A stretch of DNA of 64,000 bases from Sphingorhabdus sp. (GCF_023910635.1 NZ_JAAVVZ010000009.1:46865-110864), one strand, 5' to 3'; numbered from the stretch's first letter, positions 8,013 through 18,093 are shown. Translations and numbers: made by a program. The notes: generated from the letters alone by a model not told the origin.

Positions 8013-8267
8013 ATGAAAAAATCGGTCCACAGCGAACCTTACTTGGTCTTCGCCGCCCTTTTGGTGGGTGCGCGCAAAAGAACGGGTATGCGTCAGATCG
8101 AGCTCGCCCAAAAATTAAACAAGCCACAGTCGTTCGTTTCAAAGTTTGAATGTGGCGAACGGCGGCTGGATGTAATCGAATTTCTTATAATCATGGATGC
8201 ATTAGGCGAGGATCCCGTTGCAATATTAACCGAGGCGTCAAAGGCTTTGCATGGAAACCAAGAATGA
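8013..8267 (+). CDS. XRE-family helix-turn-helix regulator
   Basis: 84 residues, essentially a single HTH_3/XRE domain: 'GARKRTGMRQIELAQKLNK', recognition helix region 'PQSFVSKFECGERRLDVIEF'. This is a Cro/C1-type DNA-binding protein acting as a dimer. It is transcribed away from the peptide and ATP-grasp genes across a region with one perfect inverted repeat, so it most likely represses that operon and itself. The ATG at 8013 is the only start giving the full domain; AAGGGG lies some 15 bases upstream, longer than ideal. Confidence 0.85.
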   Translation: MKKSVHSEPYLVFAALLVGARKRTGMRQIELAQKLNKPQSFVSKFECGERRLDVIEFLIIMDALGEDPVAILTEASKALHGNQE

Positions 8268-8509
8268 TGAGCGCTCGCTTCTGCAAGGGGGTATAGCATG
8301 TCGGCCTGCCGTGCTAATAGGCCAGAATAGGGGGTGCCACCCGGTGTGGTCTGGATGGGTAGGTTTTTGAAGTGGGGGGGTGTAAGTAACCGCGCTGCAA
8401 TGTCAGCATGATAAGTAGCTGCAAGATGACGGTGAAACCTAGGTAAAACCTTTGTTCAACCGGCATTTGTGTTTCCCCGAAGGGGATGCACTTAAGTCGT
8501 TGAAATTAT

Positions 8510-8584
8510 TGGCTCCCCGGGAGGGATTCGAACCCCCGACCAATTGATTAACAGTCAACTGCTCTACCACTGAGCTACCAGGGA
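8510..8584 (-). tRNA. tRNA-Asn (GTT)
   Basis: A 75-base cloverleaf including encoded CCA. Acceptor arm TCCCTGG pairs with CCGGGGA, the anticodon loop CTGTTAA gives GTT, and the T-loop is GTTCGAATC. It stands alone downstream of nadK. Confidence 0.95.
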
Positions 8585-8658
8585 ACAGCCCGATATGTTC
8601 AGGCAGAGGCGCGCCTATAGCAGCGCTTTTTTGCTTTTGGCAAGCGCCCATTGCCCGT

Positions 8659-9435
8659 TCAGACAATAAATTGTTCCATCGATATACGATCATCCAAGGC
8701 ATGTTCCGGATCGAACATCAAAGTCAGCGCGCGGTTGCGGTCCAAGGCGACTTCGACATGTGCGATATCCCGGATTTCGCGTTGATCTGCGACCGCGCTC
8801 ACTGGCCTTTTACTCGCCTCCAATATTTTGATCCGGATGACATAGCGGTCGGGCAATATTGCGCCTTTCCAACGGCGCGGGCGAAAAGGGCTGATGGGCG
8901 TCAAGGCGAGCAACGACGAGTCCAGCGGCAAAATGGGGCCATTGGCGGATAAATTATACGCGGTGGAACCGGCAGGCGTGGAGACCAATATGCCGTCGCA
9001 AATGAGTTCGGGGATGACTGCTCTGCCGTTGACCGAAATCTCCAGCTTCGCCGCCTGACGTGTTTCGCGCAGCAGGGAAACTTCGTTAATCGCGGGCAAT
9101 GTGAATTTTTGACCGCTGATGGTGGTTATCTCCGTCGTCAACGGACGGACAGAAAAGGACTTGGCGCGTTGCAAGCGGCGGGGAAGGTCATGCACGTCCC
9201 AGCTATTCATCAAAAAGCCAATGGTGCCGCGGTTCATGCCATAAGCGGGAATGTCGCGGCGGCTTTCCAATAATTGGTGCAGGACCTGAAGCATGTGCCC
9301 GTCGCCACCCAGCACGATGACCGCATCGGCGCTGTCGAGTGGCACAAATTCATGCACTTCGCGCAAAAGCGCCTCGGCTTCACGGGCTTGCGGGGTTGCC
9401 GATGAGATGATCGCAAGTTGCATATTTTGGTTCAT
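8659..9435 (-). CDS. nadK: NAD kinase
   Basis: 258 residues. ATP-NAD kinase catalyses NAD + ATP to NADP in the cytosol. The catalytic 'VLGGDGHMLQVLH' (GGDG motif), 'YGMNRGTIGFLMN' and 'AINEVSLLRE' (NE motif) are present, followed by 'CDGILVSTPAGSTAYNLSANGP', split here as 'DGILVSTPAGSTAY' and 'NLSANGP'. The length is that of the short alphaproteobacterial form. Its ATG overlaps the moaA stop by four bases (ATGA), so the two are translationally coupled. Confidence 0.96.
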   Translation of the reverse strand: MNQNMQLAIISSATPQAREAEALLREVHEFVPLDSADAVIVLGGDGHMLQVLHQLLESRRDIPAYGMNRGTIGFLMNSWDVHDLPRRLQRAKSFSVRPLTTEITTISGQKFTLPAINEVSLLRETRQAAKLEISVNGRAVIPELICDGILVSTPAGSTAYNLSANGPILPLDSSLLALTPISPFRPRRWKGAILPDRYVIRIKILEASKRPVSAVADQREIRDIAHVEVALDRNRALTLMFDPEHALDDRISMEQFIV

Positions 9436-10418
9436 CCACCTGTTGCGTTCATATGTCGCGCGAGCCGTAAATCGGGCTGCGCAAGCTGTGTTTCGAATTC
9501 ATGGCGTTGGGGTTTAAGCCGCAAAGCCTTTTGAAGCAAATGATCGACATCTGATAGGGTGTCCTCACGCAGCGCTTTGCGTAAATCGACATGCAGTTCC
9601 GAACCAAGACACATGTAAATCTTGCCGTCGGTGGTCAAGCGGATCCGGTTACATTGGTCGCAGAAATTATGGCTCATGGGGGTGATGAGGCCAAGGCGAA
9701 AGCCCAATGGTTCGACGCACCAATAGCGGGCAGGGCCTGCGCTCTTATGCGCTAAAGGATGGAGATCATAAAGTGCGCGCAACGGCGCGGTGAAGTCATC
9801 AAGCGCAATGTAGCTCTCTTCGCGTTCCGAAACGCCAGCGCCCAAGGGCATGGTTTCTATCAATGTGAGATCAAGCCGATTTTCCGCACAGAAATGCGCC
9901 ATCGGCAACAGCGCGTCTTCATTCTGCTGCTTCAGCGCGACCATGTTGATTTTGACATCCATATTGTGCGCGCGCGCCGCAGCTATGCCGGCCAACACTA
10001 TATTGAGATCGCCACCGCGACTGATGCGACGAAACGCGTCGGCGTCGAGCGTATCGAGGCTGACGTTAATCCTTTTCATGCCCGCCGACGCGAGCAACGG
10101 GGCAAATTGCTCCAGCCTGCTGCCATTGGTTGTCATGGTCAGTTCTTCGAGCCTGCCATTGCGCACATGCTGACCAAGTGCTGCAATCAAGATATGGATG
10201 TCGCGCCGCACAAGGGGTTCGCCGCCGGTAAGGCGGATTTTGCGGATGCCATGGGCGATGAATCGCTCCACCAAAACTAGGATTTCGTCGTAGGTCAACA
10301 GGTCGCGATGCGGCAAAAAGCTTTGCTGTTCCGGCATGCAATATGTGCAACGAAAATTGCAACGGTCGGTCACCGATATCCGTAAATAGTCGATATTGCG
10401 TCCGAAACCGTCAATCAT
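9432..10418 (-). CDS. moaA: GTP 3',8-cyclase MoaA (molybdopterin synthesis)
   Basis: 328 residues. This radical-SAM enzyme makes 3',8-cyclo-GTP, the first step to molybdenum cofactor. The N-terminal cluster motif is 'CNFRCTYCM' (CxxxCxxC) and the C-terminal second [4Fe-4S] site is 'FCDQCNRIRLTTDGKIYMC'. The C-terminus 'NATGG' keeps the Gly-Gly tail needed for catalysis. The LTGGEPLVRRD motif is present. A small inverted repeat (TTTTGCG..CGCAAAA, 10419-10439) abuts the start, and no strong Shine-Dalgarno is visible. Upstream mfd lies 130 bases away on the same strand. Confidence 0.97.
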   Translation of the reverse strand: MIDGFGRNIDYLRISVTDRCNFRCTYCMPEQQSFLPHRDLLTYDEILVLVERFIAHGIRKIRLTGGEPLVRRDIHILIAALGQHVRNGRLEELTMTTNGSRLEQFAPLLASAGMKRINVSLDTLDADAFRRISRGGDLNIVLAGIAAARAHNMDVKINMVALKQQNEDALLPMAHFCAENRLDLTLIETMPLGAGVSEREESYIALDDFTAPLRALYDLHPLAHKSAGPARYWCVEPLGFRLGLITPMSHNFCDQCNRIRLTTDGKIYMCLGSELHVDLRKALREDTLSDVDHLLQKALRLKPQRHEFETQLAQPDLRLARHMNATGG

Positions 10419-10548
10419 TTTTGCGATGTAAGCGCAAAACCGTGCAGACGAAAGCTTAATCCAACAGCGGCAATAATGAGGGCAGGATTATTCTGCGCGC
10501 TTCGCCGTTTACACCCAAGTGCTTCGACGCTTTGACCCGAAGCTGCGT

Positions 10549-13500
10549 TCAGCCCGATTTGCGCGCCAGACTGGCGAGGCCACGTGACAGTTGCAAACAT
10601 CCGTTTAATCGCGCCACAGGGTCGCCCCAAACGCGGTTGATCACCAGCTTGCTATCGGGGCGCAGCTTCGCCGTTTGGCCAAGCTTGTCGACATAAGCGA
10701 GCAACCCAGCGATATTGGGCGGCGTGTCCTGATGGAAGCTGACCAATGTCCCGCGCGCCCCGACTTCGATCTTGGCGACTTGCGCGATAAGCGCGTTTTG
10801 CTTGATCTGGATAAGCTTGAGCAGGTTTTGCGTGGGTTCGGGGATCGGACCAAATCGGTCGGTCATTTCCGCAGCGAAGCCTTCGACGTCTTGGCTTTCT
10901 TCGAGGTCGTTCAGGCGGCGATACAGCGCCATGCGGACCGACAGGTCGGGGACATAATCTTCGGGAATAAGGATTGGGGCGTCGATGGTGATTTGCGGTG
11001 AGAAGCTGCCACGTGGTTTGGCCAGCCCCTGCGCGCCCGCGCGGGCCTCAAGGATCGCTTCTTCCAGCATCGATTGATACAATTCAAAGCCGACTTCTTT
11101 GATATGGCCCGATTGTTCATCACCCACCAAATTGCCTGCGCCGCGAATGTCGAGGTCATGGCTTGCAAGCTGGAATCCTGCACCCAGGCTATCCAGATCG
11201 CCAAGCACCTTCAGGCGCTTTTCTGCCGTCTCCGTAAGCACATGGTTGGGTTCGTGGGTCAAATAGGCATATGCGCGCGTTTTGGAGCGTCCCACGCGCC
11301 CGCGAAGCTGATATAATTGCGCAAGGCCGAAACGGTCGGCGCGCAGGATGATGAGGGTGTTGGCGCTTGGAATATCGAGGCCGCTTTCGACGATGGTCGT
11401 TGAAAGCAGCACGTCGTATCGCTTTTCATAAAAAGCGCTCATGCGCTCCTCAACTTGTGTGGGCGACATTTGGCCATGTGCGGTAACATATTTCACTTCG
11501 GGTATTTCGGTGCGCAGATATTCCTCAACCTCAGTCAAATCTGAAATGCGCGGCACAACGAAAAAGCTTTGCCCGCCGCGATAATGCTCGCGCAGCAAAG
11601 CCTCGCGCAGCACGACCGGGTCCCACGGCATGACATAGGTGCGCACGGCCAGACGGTCGACCGGTGGGGTTTGAATGACCGACAGATCACGCAAGCCCGA
11701 CATTGCCATCTGCAATGTGCGTGGTATGGGAGTCGCGGTGAGCGTTAGCATATGCACGTCGGTCTTGAGCGCCTTGAGCTGCTCCTTGTGATTAACGCCG
11801 AAGCGTTGTTCTTCATCCACAATGACAAGCCCAAGGCGTTTGAATTGTAGTGACTTTGCCAGCACGGCATGCGTCCCGATCACAATGTCCACGGTCCCGT
11901 CGGCAAGGCCCTCACGCGTTTGCGTGGCTTCTCCGGTGGGCACAAGCCGCGACAGGCGCCCCAGTTTCAAAGGCAAATCACGAAAACGTTCGGCAAAGTT
12001 CGCATAATGCTGCCGCGCCAGCAGGGTCGTTGGCGCAATGACAGCGACCTGAAGCCCCGCCATGGCGGCGGCAAAAGCGGCGCGCATCGCAACCTCGGTT
12101 TTGCCAAAGCCAACATCGCCGCACACCAGTCTGTCCATAGGCTTGCCAGCGGATAGGTCCTGAAGCACTTCTTCAATCACGCGGAGCTGATCTTCGGTTT
12201 CTTCATAAGGGAAGCGGTCAACGAAGCTTGCATAAGCAGGGCCATCAACTTCAATAACCGCGCCCGCCCGTAATGCGCGTTCGGCGGCGGTTTTGAGCAA
12301 TTCTCCGGCAATGGCGCGGATACGTTCTTTCAGCTTCGACTTACGCCGCTGCCACGCTTCGCCGCCCAATTTGTCGAGCGCGACATGTTCGCTGTCTGAA
12401 CCATAACGCGACAGCACGTCGATATTTTCAACAGGGACGTATAATTTGTCGCCGCCCGAATAGGTAAGCGCAACGCAGTCATGCGGGCTATTGCCGACGG
12501 GGATGGAAATCAGGCCATCATACCGCCCGATACCATGGTCTTGGTGGACAACGAGGTCACCCGGCGTCAGCGCGGCCAATTCGGCCAAGAAAGCGTCCGC
12601 CGACTTACGCCGCTTCTGGCGACGCACAAGACGGTCGCCAAGCATGTCCTGTTCGCTCAGCACCACAAGGTCGGGCGTGGTATAGCCATGGTCCAGCGGC
12701 AGAACGACCATGGCGGTTTGGCCAGCGGCGACGCCCAAGGCTTGCTGCCAACTATCGACTGCGACAATCGTCGGTGCCTTATGCTCCGCCAGCAACCCCT
12801 TCAGCCGTTCGCGCGCGCCACCGGAGTAGCTGGCAATGACTGTCTTGGTTTTGGCGGCATGAAGCGATTTAAGATGCGCGGCCACCGCCTCATACACATT
12901 TGCCTTTTGCGCCCGTTCCGGCGCGAAGTCGCGCGCGGCACCAATGCCGAAGTCAACGATATTTGCCGAGTCCGGCTGCGAAAAGGGTGTGACGAGATGC
13001 GCGGCATTATCCGCAAACAACTGGTCGAGTTCGTCGCCGCTTAGGTACAGCATTTCGGGCGGGAGCGGGCGATAGCTGCCAGGTTCAGCCGCCTGCGCCT
13101 TTACGCGGTTTTCGTGATAGTCGGTGATGGAGTCGAGCCGTGACTGGCCAGCCGCCGTCGCGCCGCTATCGCGTATTACCAACGTGTCAGCGCCGACATG
13201 ATCGAATATGGTCGCCATGCGCTCTTCAAACAATGGCAGCCAATGGTCCATACCGGACAGCCTGCGGCCTTCGGATACCGCCTGATATAATGGGTCGCCG
13301 GTTGCAGTGACGCCAAATCGATCACGGTAGCTTATGCGGAAGCGTTTAATGGCCTCTTCATCCATTAAGGCTTCTACAGCGGGCAAAATGTCGAAATGAT
13401 CGACCTGATCAATGCTACGTTGGTCCGATGGGTTAAAACGGCGGATGCTTTCAATTTCATCGCCGAAGAAATCAAGGCGAAGGCCGACTTCGCTGCCGGC

Positions 13501-14019
13501 GGGAAACAGGTCGACAATGCTGCCGCGTATCGCGAATTCGCCAGCGTCGGCGACTGTGTCCACGCGGAAATAGCCGTTGGATTGTAATAAGGACGCCAGC
13601 CGTGCGCGGCTTATCTCGCGGCCAGCGGTCAACCGCTCGCCTGTCTGGCGAATGCGGAAAGGCGTCACATATTTTTGAATGACCGCGCTTATGGTCGTGA
13701 CCACAAGCTGCTTCTTTTTCGTAGGCTGTTGAAGCGCTTGCAAAGTCGACATGCGCTGCGAGGTGACCGCGACCGAAGGCGAGGCGCGGTCGTAGGGCAG
13801 GCAATCCCAACCGGGCAGAATCAGGATTTCGATTTCAGGTGCGAAAAAAGGCACGGCATCCGCAATGGCGCGCATCGCCGATTCATCGGGCGCAATGTAG
13901 AGCGCACGAGTCTTTGCCGCGCGCGTGAGGTCCGCCAGCAACAACGGCGCAAAGCCATTTGGAACCGACGCAAGCGTTAGTGCTTGGCGGCTGTTTATGA
14001 TGCGTTGCAGGTCAATCAT
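10549..14019 (-). CDS. mfd: Transcription-repair coupling factor Mfd
   Basis: 1156 residues, full length. Mfd removes RNA polymerase stalled at DNA lesions and recruits UvrA. Order: UvrB-homology N-terminal module, RNA-polymerase-interacting CarD-like domain around 480-580 ('LTPGDLVVHQDHGIGRYDGL'), then the RecG-like translocase with Walker A 'CGDVGFGKTEVAMRAA', 'DEEQRFGVNHKEQ', 'TLTATPIPRTLQMA' and 'QLRGRVGRS', and a C-terminal TRCF domain. Its ATG overlaps the sdhE stop by four bases, giving an sdhE-mfd operon. Confidence 0.98.
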   Translation of the reverse strand: MIDLQRIINSRQALTLASVPNGFAPLLLADLTRAAKTRALYIAPDESAMRAIADAVPFFAPEIEILILPGWDCLPYDRASPSVAVTSQRMSTLQALQQPTKKKQLVVTTISAVIQKYVTPFRIRQTGERLTAGREISRARLASLLQSNGYFRVDTVADAGEFAIRGSIVDLFPAGSEVGLRLDFFGDEIESIRRFNPSDQRSIDQVDHFDILPAVEALMDEEAIKRFRISYRDRFGVTATGDPLYQAVSEGRRLSGMDHWLPLFEERMATIFDHVGADTLVIRDSGATAAGQSRLDSITDYHENRVKAQAAEPGSYRPLPPEMLYLSGDELDQLFADNAAHLVTPFSQPDSANIVDFGIGAARDFAPERAQKANVYEAVAAHLKSLHAAKTKTVIASYSGGARERLKGLLAEHKAPTIVAVDSWQQALGVAAGQTAMVVLPLDHGYTTPDLVVLSEQDMLGDRLVRRQKRRKSADAFLAELAALTPGDLVVHQDHGIGRYDGLISIPVGNSPHDCVALTYSGGDKLYVPVENIDVLSRYGSDSEHVALDKLGGEAWQRRKSKLKERIRAIAGELLKTAAERALRAGAVIEVDGPAYASFVDRFPYEETEDQLRVIEEVLQDLSAGKPMDRLVCGDVGFGKTEVAMRAAFAAAMAGLQVAVIAPTTLLARQHYANFAERFRDLPLKLGRLSRLVPTGEATQTREGLADGTVDIVIGTHAVLAKSLQFKRLGLVIVDEEQRFGVNHKEQLKALKTDVHMLTLTATPIPRTLQMAMSGLRDLSVIQTPPVDRLAVRTYVMPWDPVVLREALLREHYRGGQSFFVVPRISDLTEVEEYLRTEIPEVKYVTAHGQMSPTQVEERMSAFYEKRYDVLLSTTIVESGLDIPSANTLIILRADRFGLAQLYQLRGRVGRSKTRAYAYLTHEPNHVLTETAEKRLKVLGDLDSLGAGFQLASHDLDIRGAGNLVGDEQSGHIKEVGFELYQSMLEEAILEARAGAQGLAKPRGSFSPQITIDAPILIPEDYVPDLSVRMALYRRLNDLEESQDVEGFAAEMTDRFGPIPEPTQNLLKLIQIKQNALIAQVAKIEVGARGTLVSFHQDTPPNIAGLLAYVDKLGQTAKLRPDSKLVINRVWGDPVARLNGCLQLSRGLASLARKSG

Positions 14020-14303
14020 GACTTATGGGTGCTGAGCCCTTCAGGAAGCACAATGAAATCCAATTGCATCATCTGGTCCATCAACGGGCCAGTAAAGGCC
14101 GGGTCCGGCGCAGCCGTGCCGAGCGCCCATGCCATGATGTCAACATCCTGTTCATCCAGCAGACGTTCAAACCATTCATACTCAACCGCGCCCCATTGCG
14201 CGGAGCAATGATCGAAAAACCCACCGACCATAGCGTCGGCCTCTCGCGTGCCACGGTGGTGCGCGCGATAATGTAGTTTGCGACGATAGGGGTCAGCGTC
14301 CAT
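14016..14303 (-). CDS. sdhE: FAD assembly factor SdhE
   Basis: 95 residues with the conserved 'YRAHHRGTREADAMVGGF' motif (RGxxE) and 'FERLLDEQDVDIMAWALG'. SdhE helps attach FAD covalently to the succinate dehydrogenase flavoprotein. It starts 60 bases from the divergent recG, with a possible shared promoter region, and is coupled to mfd. sdhE next to mfd and recG is a common alphaproteobacterial arrangement. Confidence 0.93.
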   Translation of the reverse strand: MDADPYRRKLHYRAHHRGTREADAMVGGFFDHCSAQWGAVEYEWFERLLDEQDVDIMAWALGTAAPDPAFTGPLMDQMMQLDFIVLPEGLSTHKS

Positions 14304-14363
14304 GTCACGACTCCTTTAAGCTTCTGGTGGAATATGATTTGCGGGTTATAAGAGGCCCTAGTC

Positions 14364-16424
14364 ATGCGCCCCGATATACTCAATCCGTTATTTGCAGACA
14401 TACGTGCACTAAAGGGCGTCGGGCCTGGTCTTGCCAAGCCGTTGGAGCGGCTTGGGCTGGAACGGGTGAAGGATGTTCTGTACCATTTCCCCCATAGTTG
14501 GACCTATCGCAAGGCGGTGTCGCGTTTGGATGTGGCCGATGTGGGCCAAAACATCATCCTCAATGTGACCGTCATGGATCATCGCGGTGGAAATAGCCCA
14601 CGTGCGCCATTACGCATATTCGCGGCAGATGTGGACGGCAATTACATCACGCTGACTTTCTTTGGCCGGAATGGTGGTTGGGCGCGTAAGCAGCTTCCCG
14701 TTGGCGAAACGCGCATAATATCGGGCAAATTGGACCGTTATGGCGACGAGCTTCAGATGGTCCATCCCGACCATATTGTGCCCATCGGCAGCGACGCCTC
14801 GCCGGGGCTGGCCGAACCGATTTATCCCTTGTCCGATGGGCTGACAAACAAGCGCATGGGGCAATTGGCGGCGGCATCGTTGCAACACGTGCCTGATTTG
14901 GCGGAGTGGATTGAACCGACCTTGTTATCCAGTCGGGGATGGCCAAGCTGGTCGAAGTCTATCAACCTACTGCACAACAAGGATGACCAAGACGCGCGGA
15001 ATAGGCTGGCTTATGATGAGCTATTCAGCAACCAACTTGCGATGCGGTTGATCCGCGCGGCGATGGACAAAAGAACCGCCGTGCCGATACGCGGTGATGG
15101 CTCTTTGGTGACAAAGCTACAGTTGCCTTTTGCCCTCACAGGCGCTCAACAGCGCGCCATAACCGAGATTGAAGGCGATCTTGCGCAGTCGCGGCCAATG
15201 TTGCGCTTGCTGCAAGGCGATGTGGGCGCTGGAAAGACGATGGTCGCGCTGATGGCGCTGCTGCGCGGCGTTGAGGCAGGGATGCAGTCGGCGATGCTCG
15301 CGCCGACAGAAATCCTTGCGCGGCAACATTATGCCAGCCTTCAAAAAACACTTTCTGGCCTGCCCATCAACATTGCGATTCTTACGGGTCGCGAAAAAGG
15401 CCGCTTGCGTGAGGCAACTTTGATGGGGCTTGCCGATGGATCCATTCACATCCTTGTTGGCACCCATGCGATATTTCAGGAAGCTGTGACCTATAAGGCG
15501 CTTGCGGTCGCGGTGATTGATGAACAGCACCGCTTTGGCGTTTCACAACGGCTGATGCTGTCCCGCAAGGGCAGGGGCGTGCCGCATTTGTTGGTCATGA
15601 CGGCTACCCCAATCCCACGCAGCCTTGCGCTTGCCGCTTATGGTGAAATGGATAGCTCGATACTGGACGAGCTTCCCCCCGGACGGACGCCGGTTGAAAC
15701 CCGGGTGATGTCGCAGGATCGGCTATCGGAACTCGTCGATGGCGTCGCGCGGCATCTCGCCGCTGGAAAACAGGCGTTTTGGGTGTGCCCATTAATAGAG
15801 GAAAGCGACAAAAGCGACCTCGCCGCCGCCGAACAACGCGCTGAACAGCTTCGCTTGCGCTTTGGTGATCAGGTTGCGCTGGTGCACGGGCGGATGCGGG
15901 GCCCGGAAAAAGACGTCGTCATGGAACACTTTGTTGCAGGCAAAACGCGGTTGCTGGTTGCTACAACGGTGATTGAGGTTGGCGTGGACGTTCCAAATGC
16001 CAGCCTTATGGTGATTGAGGCAGCGGATCGCTTTGGCCTTGCACAACTGCACCAGTTACGCGGGCGGGTTGGTCGAGGGGCCGAGAAATCAGCCTGCATC
16101 CTTGTCCGCAGCACGCAAATTGGCGAAACAGCGCGGGCACGACTGGCGTTGATGCGCGAGACGAACGACGGTTTCCGCATTGCCGAAGAGGATTTGAAAC
16201 TGCGCGGCGCGGGTGAATTGCTGGGCACAAGGCAGTCGGGCGAAAACCCGTTTCGCGTGGCGACGCCCGAACAAGTCCGCGCGCTGATTGGCGTCGCCGC
16301 AGATGATGCGCGCCTGTTGCTTGACCGCGACGGCGGGCTTGATGGCAAACGCGGTCAGGCGGCGCGGATGGCGTTATACTTATTTGAAAGAGATGCAGGT
16401 GTTGCCACCCTGCGCGGCGGTTAG
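14364..16424 (+). CDS. recG: ATP-dependent DNA helicase RecG
   Basis: 686 residues. RecG drives branch migration and fork regression. The N-terminal wedge/OB domain (about 1-240) begins 'LFADIRALKGVGPGLAKPL'. Motor domains follow: Walker A 'QGDVGAGKTMVALMAL', DExH-type box 'DEQHRFGVSQR', 'TATPIPRSLALAAYG', 'TTVIEVGVDVPNASLMV', 'QLRGRVGRGAEKS' and the C-terminal 'LKLRGAGELLGTRQSG'. The start has an AAGAGG about 11 bases upstream. Divergent from sdhE-mfd. Confidence 0.97.
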   Translation: MRPDILNPLFADIRALKGVGPGLAKPLERLGLERVKDVLYHFPHSWTYRKAVSRLDVADVGQNIILNVTVMDHRGGNSPRAPLRIFAADVDGNYITLTFFGRNGGWARKQLPVGETRIISGKLDRYGDELQMVHPDHIVPIGSDASPGLAEPIYPLSDGLTNKRMGQLAAASLQHVPDLAEWIEPTLLSSRGWPSWSKSINLLHNKDDQDARNRLAYDELFSNQLAMRLIRAAMDKRTAVPIRGDGSLVTKLQLPFALTGAQQRAITEIEGDLAQSRPMLRLLQGDVGAGKTMVALMALLRGVEAGMQSAMLAPTEILARQHYASLQKTLSGLPINIAILTGREKGRLREATLMGLADGSIHILVGTHAIFQEAVTYKALAVAVIDEQHRFGVSQRLMLSRKGRGVPHLLVMTATPIPRSLALAAYGEMDSSILDELPPGRTPVETRVMSQDRLSELVDGVARHLAAGKQAFWVCPLIEESDKSDLAAAEQRAEQLRLRFGDQVALVHGRMRGPEKDVVMEHFVAGKTRLLVATTVIEVGVDVPNASLMVIEAADRFGLAQLHQLRGRVGRGAEKSACILVRSTQIGETARARLALMRETNDGFRIAEEDLKLRGAGELLGTRQSGENPFRVATPEQVRALIGVAADDARLLLDRDGGLDGKRGQAARMALYLFERDAGVATLRGG

Positions 16425-16458
16425 CGGCTTTTGTAACCAGGGCGTGATATATATGGGT

Positions 16459-16773
16459 TCATGGCCTAATTTCGTCCAGCAGCACTTGAAAATCAGGGAA
16501 ACGCAGCACGCGTTCAAATTGCAGTCCCGCGCGTTGGGCCACTGTCCAGATAACCAGCGCTTCAATCCGGCCAATAATCGGCAATCGTAATTCAACCCTT
16601 TCTCCGCGTTCGTAGCCGGGGTTGTTGTCGATCATAAACCCTTGCGCAGAAATGTTCACTATATGGATATACTGATCGCCATGCCGCCGGCTTTCGGCAA
16701 TCACCTTATGGTTGGCACGGTGCCGCGCCGCGCGACGTAAATTCATATCTGAATTTTGTAAGGCTTGCGCCAT
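16459..16773 (-). CDS. PilZ-domain protein
   Basis: 104 residues with a single PilZ fold: 'RRAARHRANHKV' (the RxxxR c-di-GMP motif) and 'HIVNISAQGFMID' (the N/DxSxxG motif), then 'VELRLPIIGRIEALVIW'. It probably binds cyclic di-GMP and adjusts a surface or motility process, but no partner domain is present. Start ATG 16773 is preferred to a GTG three codons upstream. Convergent with recG. Confidence 0.85.
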   Translation of the reverse strand: MAQALQNSDMNLRRAARHRANHKVIAESRRHGDQYIHIVNISAQGFMIDNNPGYERGERVELRLPIIGRIEALVIWTVAQRAGLQFERVLRFPDFQVLLDEIRP

Positions 16774-16866
16774 GCTCAGCACCCCGTGCGCTGTTTAATT
16801 GAAACAGCAATATGGACCAGAGTTACGAATAAATGGTAAACCCGCCCTTTGGGACGAAACGGCAGG

Positions 16867-18093
16867 TTATATGAAGTTGATTAAACCGTGTTTTTTCTTT
16901 CCCGCTGAGATTTTTACAGGGGCTGCTTGAGCCGAAATGACTGCGTCTTCTGCGGTAACTGCGTCGCCATCAACGCGTGCGCCGCCGCCTTGGATCATGC
17001 GGCGTGCCTCTTTCTTTGAAGCGACAAAGCCCAAGCCAACCAACGCATCAATGAGGGAAATGTCGCCCAAAGCGTCAAAGCTAGGTAGATCGCCGCCGCT
17101 TGAGCCTTCTTCAAACGTCTTGCGTGCGGTTTCCGATGCAAGGGTCGCTGCGTCCGCGCCACGGCACAATTCGGTCGCAGCATTGGCCAAGGCGATCTTG
17201 GCCGCGTTGATTTCCGAACCGCCGAGGGCCTCAAGCCGTTGTATCTCGTCTAACGGCAAGTCTGTGAACAGGCGCAGAAACCGGCCAACATCGCGGTCGT
17301 CGGTATTCCGCCAAAATTGCCAATAATCATAGTCAGGCAATTGTTCGCGGTTCAGCCAAATCGCGCCAGACACCGATTTGCCCATCTTTGAACCATCGGC
17401 CTTGGTAATCAGCGGGGTCGTTAGGCCAAACACTTCTGCGCCGTCCATCCGGCGGGCAAGTTCCATGCCGTTAATGATGTTACCCCATTGGTCGGACCCG
17501 CCCATTTGCAGGCGAACGCCCATAGTCTTGCTCAAATGACGGAAATCATAGCCTTGCAAGATCATATAGTTGAATTCGAGGAAGGTCATCGGCTGTTCGC
17601 GCTCAAGGCGCAGCTTCACCGAATCGAACGTCAGCATGCGATTGATGGTGAAATGTGTGCCAACCTGCTGTAGCAATTCGATATATCCCAACTGTCCAAG
17701 CCAGTCATGATTGTTGACCATCACCGCGTCGGTCGGACCATCGCCAAATGTCAGAAATTTTTCGAAAGCCGTTCGGATCGAATTGATGTTCGCTTCAATC
17801 GTCTCATCGGTGAGCATCTTGCGGACTTCGTCCTTGCCCGTCGGGTCACCAATCCGCGTCGTTCCGCCACCCATAACCACTACCGGCTTGTGGCCCGATT
17901 GCTGCAAGCGTCGCAGCAGCATGATCGAGACAAGGTTGCCGACATGAAGCGATGGCGCGGTTGCGTCGAAGCCTATATAGCCCGGCACAATCTCTTTGGA
18001 TGCCAATGCGTCCAGCGCCGGAGCGTCGGTTGTTTGGTGAATATAGCCACGTGCATCGAGCAGGCGGAGGAGGTCGGATTTATAAGCAGTCAT
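16867..18093 (-). CDS. tyrS: Tyrosyl-tRNA synthetase
   Basis: 408 residues, class Ic synthetase charging tRNA-Tyr. Signature elements: '[17 protein letters not shown]' (HIGH-type), '[15 protein letters not shown]', the '[12 protein letters not shown]' (KMSKS-type), and a C-terminal S4 RNA-binding domain ending '[15 protein letters not shown]'. ATG 18093 (MTAYKSDLL) is chosen because homologues begin there; longer starts would overlap the divergent gene at 18126. Confidence 0.97.
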   Translation of the reverse strand: MTAYKSDLLRLLDARGYIHQTTDAPALDALASKEIVPGYIGFDATAPSLHVGNLVSIMLLRRLQQSGHKPVVVMGGGTTRIGDPTGKDEVRKMLTDETIEANINSIRTAFEKFLTFGDGPTDAVMVNNHDWLGQLGYIELLQQVGTHFTINRMLTFDSVKLRLEREQPMTFLEFNYMILQGYDFRHLSKTMGVRLQMGGSDQWGNIINGMELARRMDGAEVFGLTTPLITKADGSKMGKSVSGAIWLNREQLPDYDYWQFWRNTDDRDVGRFLRLFTDLPLDEIQRLEALGGSEINAAKIALANAATELCRGADAATLASETARKTFEEGSSGGDLPSFDALGDISLIDALVGLGFVASKKEARRMIQGGGARVDGDAVTAEDAVISAQAAPVKISAGKKKHGLINFI

